From Bacteroidales bacterium (lineage in GTDB: Bacteria; Bacteroidota; Bacteroidia; Bacteroidales; F082), in contig JAKSMW010000021.1 in NCBI GenBank assembly GCA_024400395.1, forward strand, positions 1-36,246: a DNA stretch of 36,246 nucleotides, read 5' to 3'. This document shows positions 1-7,959 of the stretch, in pieces. A model generated the notes under the pieces. It did not search any database. It was not told the origin of the DNA and saw only the letters and a list, made by a program, of their open reading frames with translations. The position numbers and the translations under genes are program-made. Within the stretch, counting starts at the first letter, position 1; each line of letters starts with the position of its first letter.

Positions 1-1646
1 GAAGCGTGTGAGCGCATGCCGTAACGATTTGAATAGAAAGTGATTGCGTTGCCGTCCAAAGCCCAGCGCGGGCCGCCAGTGATGTAACCGTCGTTGGTGA
101 TGTTATGAATTTTCATGTCGCCGTCGGCGGAGACGATTCCGACATCAGAATACGGATCGCGCATGTTTGTGACGAGCGTCAAGGCAAACCATTTCCCGTC
201 GGGAGACCATTGATAGTCAATCTCATAATCAGAATTGCCGTAATGTTGCGTGCCGTCGGTAATCTGGCGGACTTTCTTTGTTTCGAGATTCACGACCTTC
301 AAGATGTTGCGGTTTTCGATGAATGCCACCTCTTTCCCGTCGGGTGAGAACTGCGGGACGGTGCGCTCGATTCCGTCGTCACCGAAGAGCGGTTCTTCTT
401 CAATGAGGGTCGCGTATGCGAAATTCAGGTCTTCCTTGCGAGGCATTTTTGCGATGTAAAGGTTGTAATAACCGTCACGCTCCGAAGTGTAAATCAACGA
501 CTTGCCGTCAGGAGAGAAGCACGGCTGACCATCGGCTTCGGCGGTGTGAGTGATTTGTTTTGTGGTCTGATATTCATCTGTCGTGACGAAAATCTCGCCG
601 CGTGAGACGAAGGCGATCAGGTCGCCGTCAGGAGTGATTGTGAGTTCAGAAGCACCACCGAATTTCCCGCGTTCAACCGTATTTTCCTGATCGTTAATGA
701 TTTCAATTTCAACCTTTTGTGGTTCTTCGCCAATCATCTGCGTATAAATCTCACCTTGATAGCCGTAGCAGAGCATCCCGTTGTCGGCGACGCTCAAGAA
801 TCTGACGGGATATGTCGGGAAGTCGGTCACCTGCTGGATCATCGGAAGCGGGACAGGCTTTCCTTTTCCGTTGGTGTCAGCTTCGCCGGTTACTTTCGCG
901 CGCGGGAACGGCATTGTATATACGTTCTGGCTTCTTCCGTCGCGTTCGCTGAGGAAAACGATGTTCTTATGGTCAGGCGTAAAAATCGGGTCGCGGTCTT
1001 CGCCGACGTTGGAAGTCAATATCTTATGTGTTTTTTCTTTGGCGTTGTAATAGACGATGTCGCGGGCCACTGACGAGGTCTGGTGTTTACGCCAGATGTT
1101 TTCGCCGCCTTTTCTGTCATAATAAAGGAAAGACTCGCCGTCTTCGTCGAATGAAACCGAGCACACCGTGGCGGCTGTAACCTGCTGCGGGCGGCCGCCT
1201 TCGACCGACACCTTATATAATTCAGTGAGCCAGCCCGAAGCGAACTGGGCGTCGGCGGCGTCTTTTTGGATGTAAGCCGAGAAATAGATTTCGTTGTCAT
1301 CGGGCGAGAACGCGAGCGGAGTCTCGTTGGCCGAGTTTGTCGTGACGCGCTTGGCCACGCCGCCGTTCACAGAAACGGTGTAAATGTCGAAATTGCCGTT
1401 GCGGTCGGTGGCGAAGGCAATTGTCTTACCGTCGTGTGACCAGATCGGATAATAATCGTATGAAGCGTTTGTGGTCAGTTGGCGAGCCGTACCGCCTTTA
1501 GAATCAACGACATAGACATCACCTTTATAAGCGAATGCGATTTTGTCACCATTTGGGGAGATTGTGTTGTAGCGCATCCACAGAGGTTGCGACAACGCTG
1601 TCATTGCATAAAAAACTACAGCCAAGGTCAAAAATAATTTTCTCAT
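1..1646 (-). CDS. Tricorn-like S41 family peptidase, N-terminal part (runs off the window)
   Basis: The frame is open from the ATG at 1646 to the left edge (548 codons), so only the N-terminal part is present. It starts with a signal peptide of about 19 residues ending A-L-S-Q, followed by L-W-M-R-Y, an opening typical of Bacteroidales tricorn-like proteases. The rest is a series of WD40-like beta-propeller (PD40) blades, with motifs such as I-S-P-N-G-D-K-I-A-F, W-S-H-D-G-K-T-I-A-F-A-T-D-R-N-G and F-S-P-D-G-K repeating about every 40-50 residues. In this family two propellers precede PDZ and S41 serine-protease domains; those would lie beyond base 1 and are not seen. Its role is inferred to be periplasmic or exported peptide breakdown. 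A TolB-like propeller protein without a protease is the alternative. It is transcribed divergently from the exonuclease gene. Confidence 0.8.
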   Translation of the reverse strand, partial: MRKLFLTLAVVFYAMTALSQPLWMRYNTISPNGDKIAFAYKGDVYVVDSKGGTARQLTTNASYDYYPIWSHDGKTIAFATDRNGNFDIYTVSVNGGVAKRVTTNSANETPLAFSPDDNEIYFSAYIQKDAADAQFASGWLTELYKVSVEGGRPQQVTAATVCSVSFDEDGESFLYYDRKGGENIWRKHQTSSVARDIVYYNAKEKTHKILTSNVGEDRDPIFTPDHKNIVFLSERDGRSQNVYTMPFPRAKVTGEADTNGKGKPVPLPMIQQVTDFPTYPVRFLSVADNGMLCYGYQGEIYTQMIGEEPQKVEIEIINDQENTVERGKFGGASELTITPDGDLIAFVSRGEIFVTTDEYQTTKQITHTAEADGQPCFSPDGKSLIYTSERDGYYNLYIAKMPRKEDLNFAYATLIEEEPLFGDDGIERTVPQFSPDGKEVAFIENRNILKVVNLETKKVRQITDGTQHYGNSDYEIDYQWSPDGKWFALTLVTNMRDPYSDVGIVSADGDMKIHNITNDGYITGGPRWALDGNAITFYSNRYGMRSHA

Positions 1647-1666
1647 TTCAATAAAATTTATTGGTG

Positions 1667-1695
1667 CAAAGGTAGTGAATTTTACCATATTCAAA
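1667..1695 (-). promoter_or_regulatory. Bacteroidota-type promoter for the peptidase gene
   Basis: On the minus strand a TTTG (1695-1692) is followed after 17 bases by TACCTTTG (1674-1667). This matches the phylum consensus TTTG / TAnnTTTG. The start codon lies about 20 bases further on, giving a short leader. Confidence 0.65.
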
Positions 1696-1765
1696 AAAAA
1701 ATTCACAAATCACGTAACATTTTGAAAATTTCTGTACTTTTACATGACTTTAAAATGTAAGGAAC

Positions 1766-2578
1766 ATGAAATTAAACTTAAAACGACCTATAGCGTTTTT
1801 TGATTTGGAAACGACTGGTTTAAACCAGGTTCACGACAGAATTGTTGAAGTTAGTGTATTGAGAATCAATGTCAACGGTACTGAAGAGCAGCGCACATGG
1901 CGTATCAATCCGGGATGTCCGATTCCGCCGGAGACGACAGCGGTTCACGGAATCACCGACGAAGACGTAGCGAAAGAAAAGACTTTCAAGCAGCTTGCGC
2001 CTGAGATTTCGAGATTTTTCGGCAACTGCGACCTCGCCGGATATAACATCTTGAAATTCGACCTGCCGATGTTAGTCGAAGAGTTCATCCGCGCAGGAAT
2101 AAATTTCGACTTGAAAGACCGCCAGCTCATTGACGTCATGAACATTTTCATGAAAATGGAGCCGAGGACGCTGCGTGGCGCATACAGATTTTTCATGCAT
2201 AAAGACTTCGACAACGCCCACTCGGCCAATGCCGACACCATGGCTACTTACGAGGTACTTATGGCGATGCTCGACAAATACGAAGGCGCAGAATACACTG
2301 ACAACAAAGGAGTTACAACAAAACCGATAGTCAACGACATGAAGGAATTGGCTCATTTTTCGTCTCATCACCAGAATGTTGACCTGATGGGACAGATCGT
2401 CTATGACGATGCGGGGAAACCAGTTTTCAAATTCGGGAAACACAAAGACGAGCGCGTGGAGGACGTCTTCAGGAAAGAGCCGCAATACTACGACTGGATT
2501 ATGAAAAGCGACTTTCCGGAATACACGAAACGTGTCATCACAAAACTCAGATACCACGACAGGAACATCTCATTTTAA
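1766..2578 (+). CDS. 3'-5' exonuclease, DnaQ/ExoX-like
   Basis: A 270-residue DEDDh exonuclease. ExoI is F-D-L-E-T-T-G with D13 and E15. ExoII is around N-I-L-K-F-D-L-P near residue 96. ExoIII is H-S-A-N-A-D with H152 and D157, the histidine version of the family. All four acidic residues and the catalytic histidine are present, so it should be active on 3' ends of DNA or RNA. Residues about 221-266 (F-K-F-G-K-H-K-D-E through D-W-I-M-K-S-D-F) match the ExoX-like C-terminal domain often attached to these enzymes in Bacteroidota. It is not the DNA polymerase epsilon subunit in any recognisable operon; repair or RNA processing is inferred. The ATG at 1766 gives a compact start only four residues before the conserved core strand. 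It stands alone, followed by a hairpin. Confidence 0.88.
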   Translation: MKLNLKRPIAFFDLETTGLNQVHDRIVEVSVLRINVNGTEEQRTWRINPGCPIPPETTAVHGITDEDVAKEKTFKQLAPEISRFFGNCDLAGYNILKFDLPMLVEEFIRAGINFDLKDRQLIDVMNIFMKMEPRTLRGAYRFFMHKDFDNAHSANADTMATYEVLMAMLDKYEGAEYTDNKGVTTKPIVNDMKELAHFSSHHQNVDLMGQIVYDDAGKPVFKFGKHKDERVEDVFRKEPQYYDWIMKSDFPEYTKRVITKLRYHDRNISF

Positions 2579-2583
2579 TGAAG

Positions 2584-2616
2584 AAGTGCCTTCGCTGGGA
2601 ACGAAGGCGCTCACTT
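2584..2616 (+). terminator. Hairpin downstream of the exonuclease gene
   Basis: GCCTTCG (2588-2594) pairs with CGAAGGC (2602-2608) around a 7-base loop. The outer AAGTG (2584-2588) and CACTT (2612-2616) can extend the stem after a bulge. It begins 6 bases after the stop codon. No T-run follows, so termination is only probable. Confidence 0.45.
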
Positions 2617-2731
2617 ACTTTGAGAAAATTGAAATGTATAACCAAAACTGAACATAGAACAACGACATTTAAGAAATGTTCAAAAGGAAAAGTATTTCGA
2701 TGAATTTTTTTATTCAGATGTATTTTTTTTG

Positions 2732-2760
2732 TTTGCATATTTATTTTTTTTCTACTTTTG
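2732..2760 (+). promoter_or_regulatory. Bacteroidota-type promoter for the DUF3276 gene
   Basis: TTTG (2732-2735), a 17-base spacer, then TACTTTTG (2753-2760). The box overlaps a possible TTG start at 2758, so that codon cannot be transcribed from this promoter; this decides for the ATG at 2788. Confidence 0.7.
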
Positions 2761-2787
2761 CAGCCAATTACATCAAACAGGAACAGT

Positions 2788-3144
2788 ATGGAAGAAAAAG
2801 ACAAGATGAGCCGTGAGGAATTGTTTTCAAGACCGGTACGCGCAGGAAAGCGCACTTATTTTTTCGATGTGAAAGCAACGAGAAATGACGAGAAATATAT
2901 CACAATCACAGAAAGCAAACGCCGCTTCAGCGATGACCAAAGTCATTTCAGCTACGAGAAGCACAAGATTTTCCTTTACAAGGAAGACTTTGAGAAGTTT
3001 GCCACAGCGTTGAAGGAGACTTTGAATTACATTGAGACAGGCGAGTATCCAGAAGGTTATTTTGACGAACCGAAGGAATACGAAGACCACAAAGAACCGA
3101 AAGACGAGATCGAAGACTGGTTCGACAGCTTAGACAACAAATAA
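2788..3144 (+). CDS. DUF3276 (PUR-alpha-like) nucleic-acid-binding protein
   Basis: A small protein of 118 residues, acidic at the C-terminus. The core, R-A-G-K-R-T-Y-F-F-D-V-K-A-T through Y-I-T-I-T-E-S-K-R-R-F and H-K-I-F-L-Y-K-E-D-F-E-K-F, is the signature of DUF3276, whose fold resembles the eukaryotic single-stranded nucleic-acid-binding PUR-alpha repeat. The tail (residues about 90-118) is rich in D, E, K and P and probably disordered. Members are near-universal in Bacteroidota, and their cellular role is not settled; single-stranded DNA or RNA binding is known for the fold and inferred here. The ATG at 2788 was chosen because the promoter covers the upstream TTG. It is monocistronic, with its own promoter and a strong terminator. 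Confidence 0.85.
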   Translation: MEEKDKMSREELFSRPVRAGKRTYFFDVKATRNDEKYITITESKRRFSDDQSHFSYEKHKIFLYKEDFEKFATALKETLNYIETGEYPEGYFDEPKEYEDHKEPKDEIEDWFDSLDNK

Positions 3145-3167
3145 AATATTTTTCGCCTAACAACATT

Positions 3168-3207
3168 GAATTTCTGGGATTCTCGACGATTCCAGAAATT
3201 CTTTTTT
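3168..3207 (+). terminator. Rho-independent terminator after the DUF3276 gene
   Basis: GAATTTCTGGGA (3168-3179) pairs with TTCCAGAAATTC (3190-3201), a 12-bp stem with one G-U pair and a 10-base loop. Six Ts follow (3202-3207). It separates this gene from parA. Confidence 0.88.
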
Positions 3208-3289
3208 GTGCTGTTCCGACAGTTTTACAAAAGGCGCAAACAGCATCGGAAGGACTTTCAAAAAGTTGAAAACTTACAAAAAAAATCAT

Positions 3290-3319
3290 GTTGCCGATAC
3301 AAAATTTTGCATATCTTTG
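3290..3319 (+). promoter_or_regulatory. Promoter of the parA-parB operon
   Basis: A near-consensus GTTG (3290-3293) lies 18 bases before a perfect TATCTTTG (3312-3319). The parA start codon follows 31 bases later. It is probably the main promoter for the run of genes up to the glycosyltransferase. Confidence 0.65.
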
Positions 3320-3350
3320 TACGTTTTATTTTTAGGTAAATTTCAAGGAA

Positions 3351-4145
3351 ATGGGAAAGATTATTGCGATAGCAAATCAGAAAGGCGGAGTTGGCAAAAC
3401 GACCACGTCGATAAACTTGGCTGCGAGCCTTGCTGTATTGGAACACAAGACGTTACTTATCGACGCCGACCCGCAGGCTAACTCGACTTCAGGTGTGGGA
3501 TTCGACCCGAACAAGATAGAAAGCAGCATTTACGAATGCATCATCGACGGTCTTGACCCACGCACAATCGTAAAAGAGACGGAGACACCGAACCTTTATC
3601 TTCTGCCGGCGCACATCGACCTCGTCGGAGCGGAGATTGAAATCATCAACCTGCCGCAGCGCGAACAGATGATGCGCAAGGTCTTAGACCCGATAAAAGA
3701 CGAATACGATTTCATCATCATCGACTGCTCGCCATCACTCGGACTCATCACCGTCAATGCGCTGACAGCCGCCGACTCGGTGATAATCCCAGTGCAATGC
3801 CAGTATTTCGCTCTCGAAGGTCTTGGCAAACTATTGAATACCATCAAGATAGTTCAGACAAGATTCAACCACAGCCTTGACATCGAAGGAATTTTGCTGA
3901 CCATGTTCGACAGCCGCACGAGGATTTCGAAACAGGTCGTCGATGAAGTGAAGACCCATTTCCAATCAATCGTGTTCGACACAATAATCAGCATTAATAC
4001 GAGACTCAGCGAGGCACCGAGTTACGGGCAGACCATCATCATGCACGACGCAGCAAGTTCCGGCGCCATCAACCACCTGAACCTCGCAAGAGAAATTTTG
4101 AAACGAAACAACCTTGACAATGACAACAACGAACAACAACAATAA
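3351..4145 (+). CDS. parA: Chromosome-partitioning ATPase ParA/Soj
   Basis: A 264-residue Walker-type ParA. The deviant Walker A motif K-G-G-V-G-K-T-T is at residues 11-18, D-A-D-P-Q near residue 40 and the Walker B strand I-I-I-D-C-S-P-S-L-G near 125. The short N-terminus lacks the DNA-binding extension of plasmid type Ia ParA, so this is the chromosomal Soj type. It dimerises with ATP on nucleoid DNA and is stimulated by ParB to segregate origin regions. The coding sequence overlaps that of parB by 26 bases, which indicates coupled translation. Its chromosomal neighbours (dapB, lepB, ftsK) argue against a plasmid origin. Confidence 0.95.
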   Translation: MGKIIAIANQKGGVGKTTTSINLAASLAVLEHKTLLIDADPQANSTSGVGFDPNKIESSIYECIIDGLDPRTIVKETETPNLYLLPAHIDLVGAEIEIINLPQREQMMRKVLDPIKDEYDFIIIDCSPSLGLITVNALTAADSVIIPVQCQYFALEGLGKLLNTIKIVQTRFNHSLDIEGILLTMFDSRTRISKQVVDEVKTHFQSIVFDTIISINTRLSEAPSYGQTIIMHDAASSGAINHLNLAREILKRNNLDNDNNEQQQ

Positions 4146-5028
4146 AAAAAGAGGTCTCGGACGCGGTCTCGACGCAATCCTGCAAAGCCCTGACACCGAC
4201 ATCACATCGGCAGACATCTCCGGCAACTATGTGGCGGGCGCGATAGCGGAATTAGACATCGACAAAATAGAGACAAACCCGTTCCAGCCGCGCACCGATT
4301 TTGACGAGACGGCACTGAAGGAGCTCTCTGAATCCATTAAGACTCAAGGCGTTATCCAGCCTGTGACGGTTCGCAAGATGGGTTACGACAAATATCAGCT
4401 CATCTCCGGCGAACGCCGACTCCGCGCCTCAAAACTCGCAGGGATGAAGAAAATCCCGGTGTTCATCCGCGTCGCCAACGACGAACAGATGCTTGAAATG
4501 GCACTTATCGAGAACATCCACCGCGAAAGCCTCAACGCCATCGAAGTGGCCATCTCGTACCAACGACTCGTCGATGAATGCAACCTGACACAAGACCAGC
4601 TCAGCGAAAAAGTCGGGAAAGACCGTTCTACTGTCGCCAACTTCCTGAGACTGTTGAAGTTACCAGCTGAAATCCAAATCGCAATACGCGACGGATTCAT
4701 ATCCATGGGACACGCCAGAGCCATCATCTCCGTCGAAGACAAGACACAGCAATTGTTGATTCTCAAGAGAATAATCGATGAAAACCTCAATGTGAGACAG
4801 GTTGAAAACATCGTCAGAGGTGTCAACAGCAAGGATGCAAAGAAAATAGTGAAAACCAAAGACGTCGTTCCTGAAAGTTTCAAGAAACACGCAGGCAGTC
4901 TTTCCAAAGCCCTCAACATGAACGTGAAAGTGAACCGCAACAGCAGAGGGAAAGGCAGCCTTACCATCAGTTTCAAAAACGACCAGGAATTTGACCGTTT
5001 GATGGAATACATAAACAAAGGCAATTGA
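4120..5028 (+). CDS. parB: Chromosome-partitioning protein ParB/Spo0J
   Basis: A 302-residue ParB. It opens with K-R-G-L-G-R-G-L-D-A-I-L, the ParA-stimulating N-terminal motif. The ParB/Srx CTPase domain follows, with N-P-F-Q-P-R, G-E-R-R-L-R-A near residue 97 (C-box) and E-N-I-H-R-E-S-L-N-A-I-E. Next is the helix-turn-helix region (about residues 145-190, S-E-K-V-G-K-D-R-S-T-V-A-N-F-L-R-L) that reads parS, and finally a C-terminal dimerisation domain. A TTG two codons earlier is possible, but the ATG at 4120 is preferred. No canonical parS palindrome was found in the window. It is co-transcribed with parA and followed by DUF5683 two bases later. Confidence 0.95.
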   Translation: MTTTNNNNKKRGLGRGLDAILQSPDTDITSADISGNYVAGAIAELDIDKIETNPFQPRTDFDETALKELSESIKTQGVIQPVTVRKMGYDKYQLISGERRLRASKLAGMKKIPVFIRVANDEQMLEMALIENIHRESLNAIEVAISYQRLVDECNLTQDQLSEKVGKDRSTVANFLRLLKLPAEIQIAIRDGFISMGHARAIISVEDKTQQLLILKRIIDENLNVRQVENIVRGVNSKDAKKIVKTKDVVPESFKKHAGSLSKALNMNVKVNRNSRGKGSLTISFKNDQEFDRLMEYINKGN

Positions 5029-5030
5029 TT

Positions 5031-5675
5031 ATGAAGCGTTTGTATGTTCTAATATTGATATTTTTTGTTGGCACATTTAGCTTACAAGCTCAAGATGTGT
5101 CAACAAATGAGCATTCAGACCGCACAGAAATCCTGATTAAGAAGCCAAAAGAAAAAAAGGAAAAAGACAAGACAAAAAGGCAGGTCATACCTGAATATCA
5201 CAACCCGAAGACGGCGACCTGGCTCGCATTGATTCCGGGCGCGGGACAGGCATATAACAGAAAATACTGGAAGATGCCGATAGTCTATGCCGGATTTTTC
5301 GCCACCGGATATTTAGGCATCACAAACGGCAACGACTACCGACTTTACCGTGATGCCTACGATTTCAAGACAGGCGTTAATCCTGACGTGAGCGAAAAAG
5401 CCAAGGAAATCTCCGAAAAATACACTGGAGAAAACCTTGTAACTCTCCGCGACTATTACCGCCGCAACATGGAATTGAGTTGGATCATCATGGCGGCGTG
5501 GTATGCGGTGCAGATAATCGACGCAAGCGTGGACGCACATTTCATGTACTACGAAATCGATGACGACCTGACATTACAGGTTGACCCGAAATGGGAGCCC
5601 GGATTCGTTGACTGCGCATACGGATATGGCAACGGTATTGGAACCGCCGGATTAAGTGTGAAATTGAATTTTTAA
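5031..5675 (+). CDS. DUF5683 family membrane protein
   Basis: A protein of 214 residues with an N-terminal signal peptide (hydrophobic V-L-I-L-I-F-F-V-G-T-F, cleavage likely after L-Q-A). A very basic stretch (K-K-P-K-E-K-K-E-K-D-K) follows, and then the family signature A-L-I-P-G-A-G-Q-A-Y-N-R-K-Y-W-K, a G-F-F-A-T-G-Y-L-G segment and I-D-A-S-V-D-A-H-F-M near residue 165. This is DUF5683, which follows parA-parB in many Bacteroidota. Function is unknown; hydrophobic segments suggest an envelope protein. The start at ATG 5031 lies two bases after the parB stop. The conserved partnership with ParAB suggests, without proving, a link between partition and the envelope. Confidence 0.82.
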   Translation: MKRLYVLILIFFVGTFSLQAQDVSTNEHSDRTEILIKKPKEKKEKDKTKRQVIPEYHNPKTATWLALIPGAGQAYNRKYWKMPIVYAGFFATGYLGITNGNDYRLYRDAYDFKTGVNPDVSEKAKEISEKYTGENLVTLRDYYRRNMELSWIIMAAWYAVQIIDASVDAHFMYYEIDDDLTLQVDPKWEPGFVDCAYGYGNGIGTAGLSVKLNF

Positions 5676-5679
5676 AAAC

Positions 5680-6387
5680 ATGAAGATAGTTATTTTAGGT
5701 TATGGGAAAATGGGACACGAGGTGGAGCGGATTGCTCTCTCTCGCGGTCACGAAATTTTGTATCACATTGATACAGAAGAAGGATGGAACGCCAACAAAG
5801 AAGCCGTTTCAAAATGCGATGTCGTAATCGAATTCAGCACGCCAGCAACAGTTATCGGAAACATCAACAAATGTTTTGACATCAACATTCCGGTTGTTGT
5901 CGGGACGACAGGCTGGTACGATTCGCTTGACGAGATAAGAAAAAGATGCGAAGACGAAGGACACTCATTGTTTTACGCCCCGAACTTCAGCATCGGGATG
6001 AATTTCGTTTTCCAACTCAACAAACAAATTGCGAGATTCACGCAACAATATGATTATCAAGTTGAAATAACGGAGACACATCATATCCATAAGCTCGACA
6101 AGCCAAGCGGCACAGCCGTGAAACTCGCAAACGACGTGATTGCGAACAACAGCAACTACGAAAGTTGGAAACTTGACGAATTAGGAGAAAAGACGTTGAA
6201 AGTCAACGCCATTCGCGAAGGCGAGGTCTTCGGAATCCACGAGATAGAAGCCTTGTCGGAATGCGACAACATCACATTGAGGCACGAGGCGTTCAGCAGA
6301 AAAGGATTCGCCACCGGTGCCGTCATCGCAGCCGAGTTCCTGAACGGCAAGAAAGGCGTCTTCACAATGGATGACCTGATGAACTGA
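5680..6387 (+). CDS. dapB: 4-hydroxy-tetrahydrodipicolinate reductase
   Basis: A 235-residue DapB. It reduces hydroxy-tetrahydrodipicolinate with NAD(P)H in the diaminopimelate and lysine pathway, supplying the peptidoglycan cross-link residue. The Rossmann motif G-Y-G-K-M-G is at residues 7-12, and E-F-S-T-P and V-V-G-T-T-G-W follow. The catalytic region at about residues 130-148 reads E-T-H-H-I-H-K-L-D-K-P-S-G-T-A, with the acid/base histidine pair and the lysine and P-S-G-T of substrate binding. It is shorter than the Escherichia coli enzyme (about 270 residues), as is usual in this phylum. It starts 4 bases after the DUF5683 stop, and dapB next to lepB is a common arrangement in Bacteroidota. 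Confidence 0.94.
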   Translation: MKIVILGYGKMGHEVERIALSRGHEILYHIDTEEGWNANKEAVSKCDVVIEFSTPATVIGNINKCFDINIPVVVGTTGWYDSLDEIRKRCEDEGHSLFYAPNFSIGMNFVFQLNKQIARFTQQYDYQVEITETHHIHKLDKPSGTAVKLANDVIANNSNYESWKLDELGEKTLKVNAIREGEVFGIHEIEALSECDNITLRHEAFSRKGFATGAVIAAEFLNGKKGVFTMDDLMN

Positions 6388-6438
6388 AAGTGAAATTACA
6401 AGAGAATTTTAAATTAACAACGATAAAAATTTGATAAA

Positions 6439-7953
6439 ATGAATATGATTCTGACAATAATACTCCTCCCACTGATTTTTTCAGTGTTCACGATGACATG
6501 TGTCACATTTTTTGAAAAGGCCGGACGCAAACGCATTGAAGCGTTCATACCATATTACAACCTGCACGTTCTTGCCAAAATCATCGGGTGGGACAAATGG
6601 TGGTGCTATTTGCTTTTGGTCTTCCCTTACATGAATTTCTTCATGATAATGTTGATGTTCATCGAGTTAGCAAAATGTTTCGCAAGATATGACATCGGAG
6701 AAATCGTTGCTGCGGCACTTTTCCCATACGTTTACTTTCCGATTCTGAGCGGAAAAGATGTCAAATATCACGACCCGAAAACGACGGTCAGGCCGCCAAA
6801 GGGCTGGGTTCGCGACTGGCTTGACGCGATTTTGTGGGCTGTTGTCGCCGCGTTCATCGTCAGGACATTCGTTTTCGAGGCCTACAAAATCCCGTCGTCG
6901 AGTATGGAAGGCACCTTGCTGACCGGCGACCATCTGATGGTAAGCAAAATCGGATACGGTCCGCGCATTCCGAACACACCGCTTGCCATCCCGTTCATGC
7001 ACAACACTTTACCCTGGTCAAAGACAGCAAAGTCATACATCGAACACCCGCAGATAGGCTATCATCGCCTTCCAGGTTTCACAAAGATAAAACGCAACGA
7101 CCCGATAGTCTTCAATTTCCCGGCAGGAGACACGTTAAGCGAGACTTATCAGAGCAATGTCACTTATTATCAACTTGTTAGAGCTTTCGGAAGAGATCAT
7201 GTCAACAACAACAAAGTTCAGTTCGGCAACATCATAACCCGCCCGGTTGACAAGCGCGAGAATTATGTCAAACGCCTTATCGGAATGCCGGGCGACAAAG
7301 TGCAAATCATCGACGGGGTCGTTTATATCAATGATGAAATCGGCTACCAGCCTGAACACATGCAGCACAATTATTTTGTGAAAATCAACGGGACGGCGAT
7401 AAATCAGAAAATCCTCGACAAATTCGGCATCAGCGAGGGCTACAGGACACCCGTCCCGAACGAATTTGTGCTTAACATGAGTGCTTCGACAGCCGAGGAG
7501 TTCAAGAAGCAACCTTTCGTGATTGAAGTGACGAAAGCAAACGCTCCGGCGGGAACCGAGGTATCGCAGGAGATCTTCCCGAATGACACGCTTCATTTCA
7601 GATGGAACGTTGACAATTTCGGACCCATCATCATTCCACAGGAAGGCGCGACCGTGCAACTCACGACGGAAAACATCGCACTGTACGAACGTTGCATCAC
7701 GGCTTACGAGCATAACAGCTTGGAAATCAAAGACGGAAAAATCTTCATAAACGGCATAGAGACTGACGAATACACATTCGCCATGGATTATTACTGGATG
7801 ATGGGCGACAACCGTCATAACTCTCAGGACTCACGTTTCTGGGGTTACGTGCCAGTTGACCACATCATAGGAACGCCTTTATTCGTCTGGTTATCAAGGG
7901 ATTTGAAATCAGGAAAGATTCGTTTTGACAGATTTTTTAAATTTCCAAAATAA
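6439..7953 (+). CDS. lepB: Signal peptidase I
   Basis: A 504-residue type I signal peptidase. Two or more hydrophobic helices (about residues 3-22, 54-78 and 88-104) precede the last membrane anchor at about 128-143. Catalytic serine S155 lies in I-P-S-S-S-M; catalytic lysine K278 lies in Y-V-K-R-L-I-G-M-P-G-D; box E is G-D-N-R-H-N-S-Q-D-S-R at 456-466. The spacing between Ser and Lys (123 residues) and between Lys and box E (about 180) is much larger than in E. coli, so extra loops are inserted into the periplasmic domain. It removes Sec signal peptides, including those of the T9SS cargo and lipocalin-like proteins encoded nearby. Part of the dapB-lepB-ftsK run. Confidence 0.95.
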   Translation: MNMILTIILLPLIFSVFTMTCVTFFEKAGRKRIEAFIPYYNLHVLAKIIGWDKWWCYLLLVFPYMNFFMIMLMFIELAKCFARYDIGEIVAAALFPYVYFPILSGKDVKYHDPKTTVRPPKGWVRDWLDAILWAVVAAFIVRTFVFEAYKIPSSSMEGTLLTGDHLMVSKIGYGPRIPNTPLAIPFMHNTLPWSKTAKSYIEHPQIGYHRLPGFTKIKRNDPIVFNFPAGDTLSETYQSNVTYYQLVRAFGRDHVNNNKVQFGNIITRPVDKRENYVKRLIGMPGDKVQIIDGVVYINDEIGYQPEHMQHNYFVKINGTAINQKILDKFGISEGYRTPVPNEFVLNMSASTAEEFKKQPFVIEVTKANAPAGTEVSQEIFPNDTLHFRWNVDNFGPIIIPQEGATVQLTTENIALYERCITAYEHNSLEIKDGKIFINGIETDEYTFAMDYYWMMGDNRHNSQDSRFWGYVPVDHIIGTPLFVWLSRDLKSGKIRFDRFFKFPK

Positions 7954-7959
7954 TGAAAA

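Noticed and set aside
105-1073. Several plus-strand frames of 69-118 codons near the left edge
   Set aside because: They are antisense to a continuous minus-strand propeller-protein frame that runs off the window.
2758-2787. TTG start extending the DUF3276 protein by 10 residues
   Set aside because: The TTG overlaps the promoter -7 box, so it would not be in the transcript.
3351-5675. parS site near parAB
   Set aside because: No palindrome of the TGTTTCACGTGAAACA type was found; CACGTG occurrences at 9980 and 26036 lack the flanking arms.
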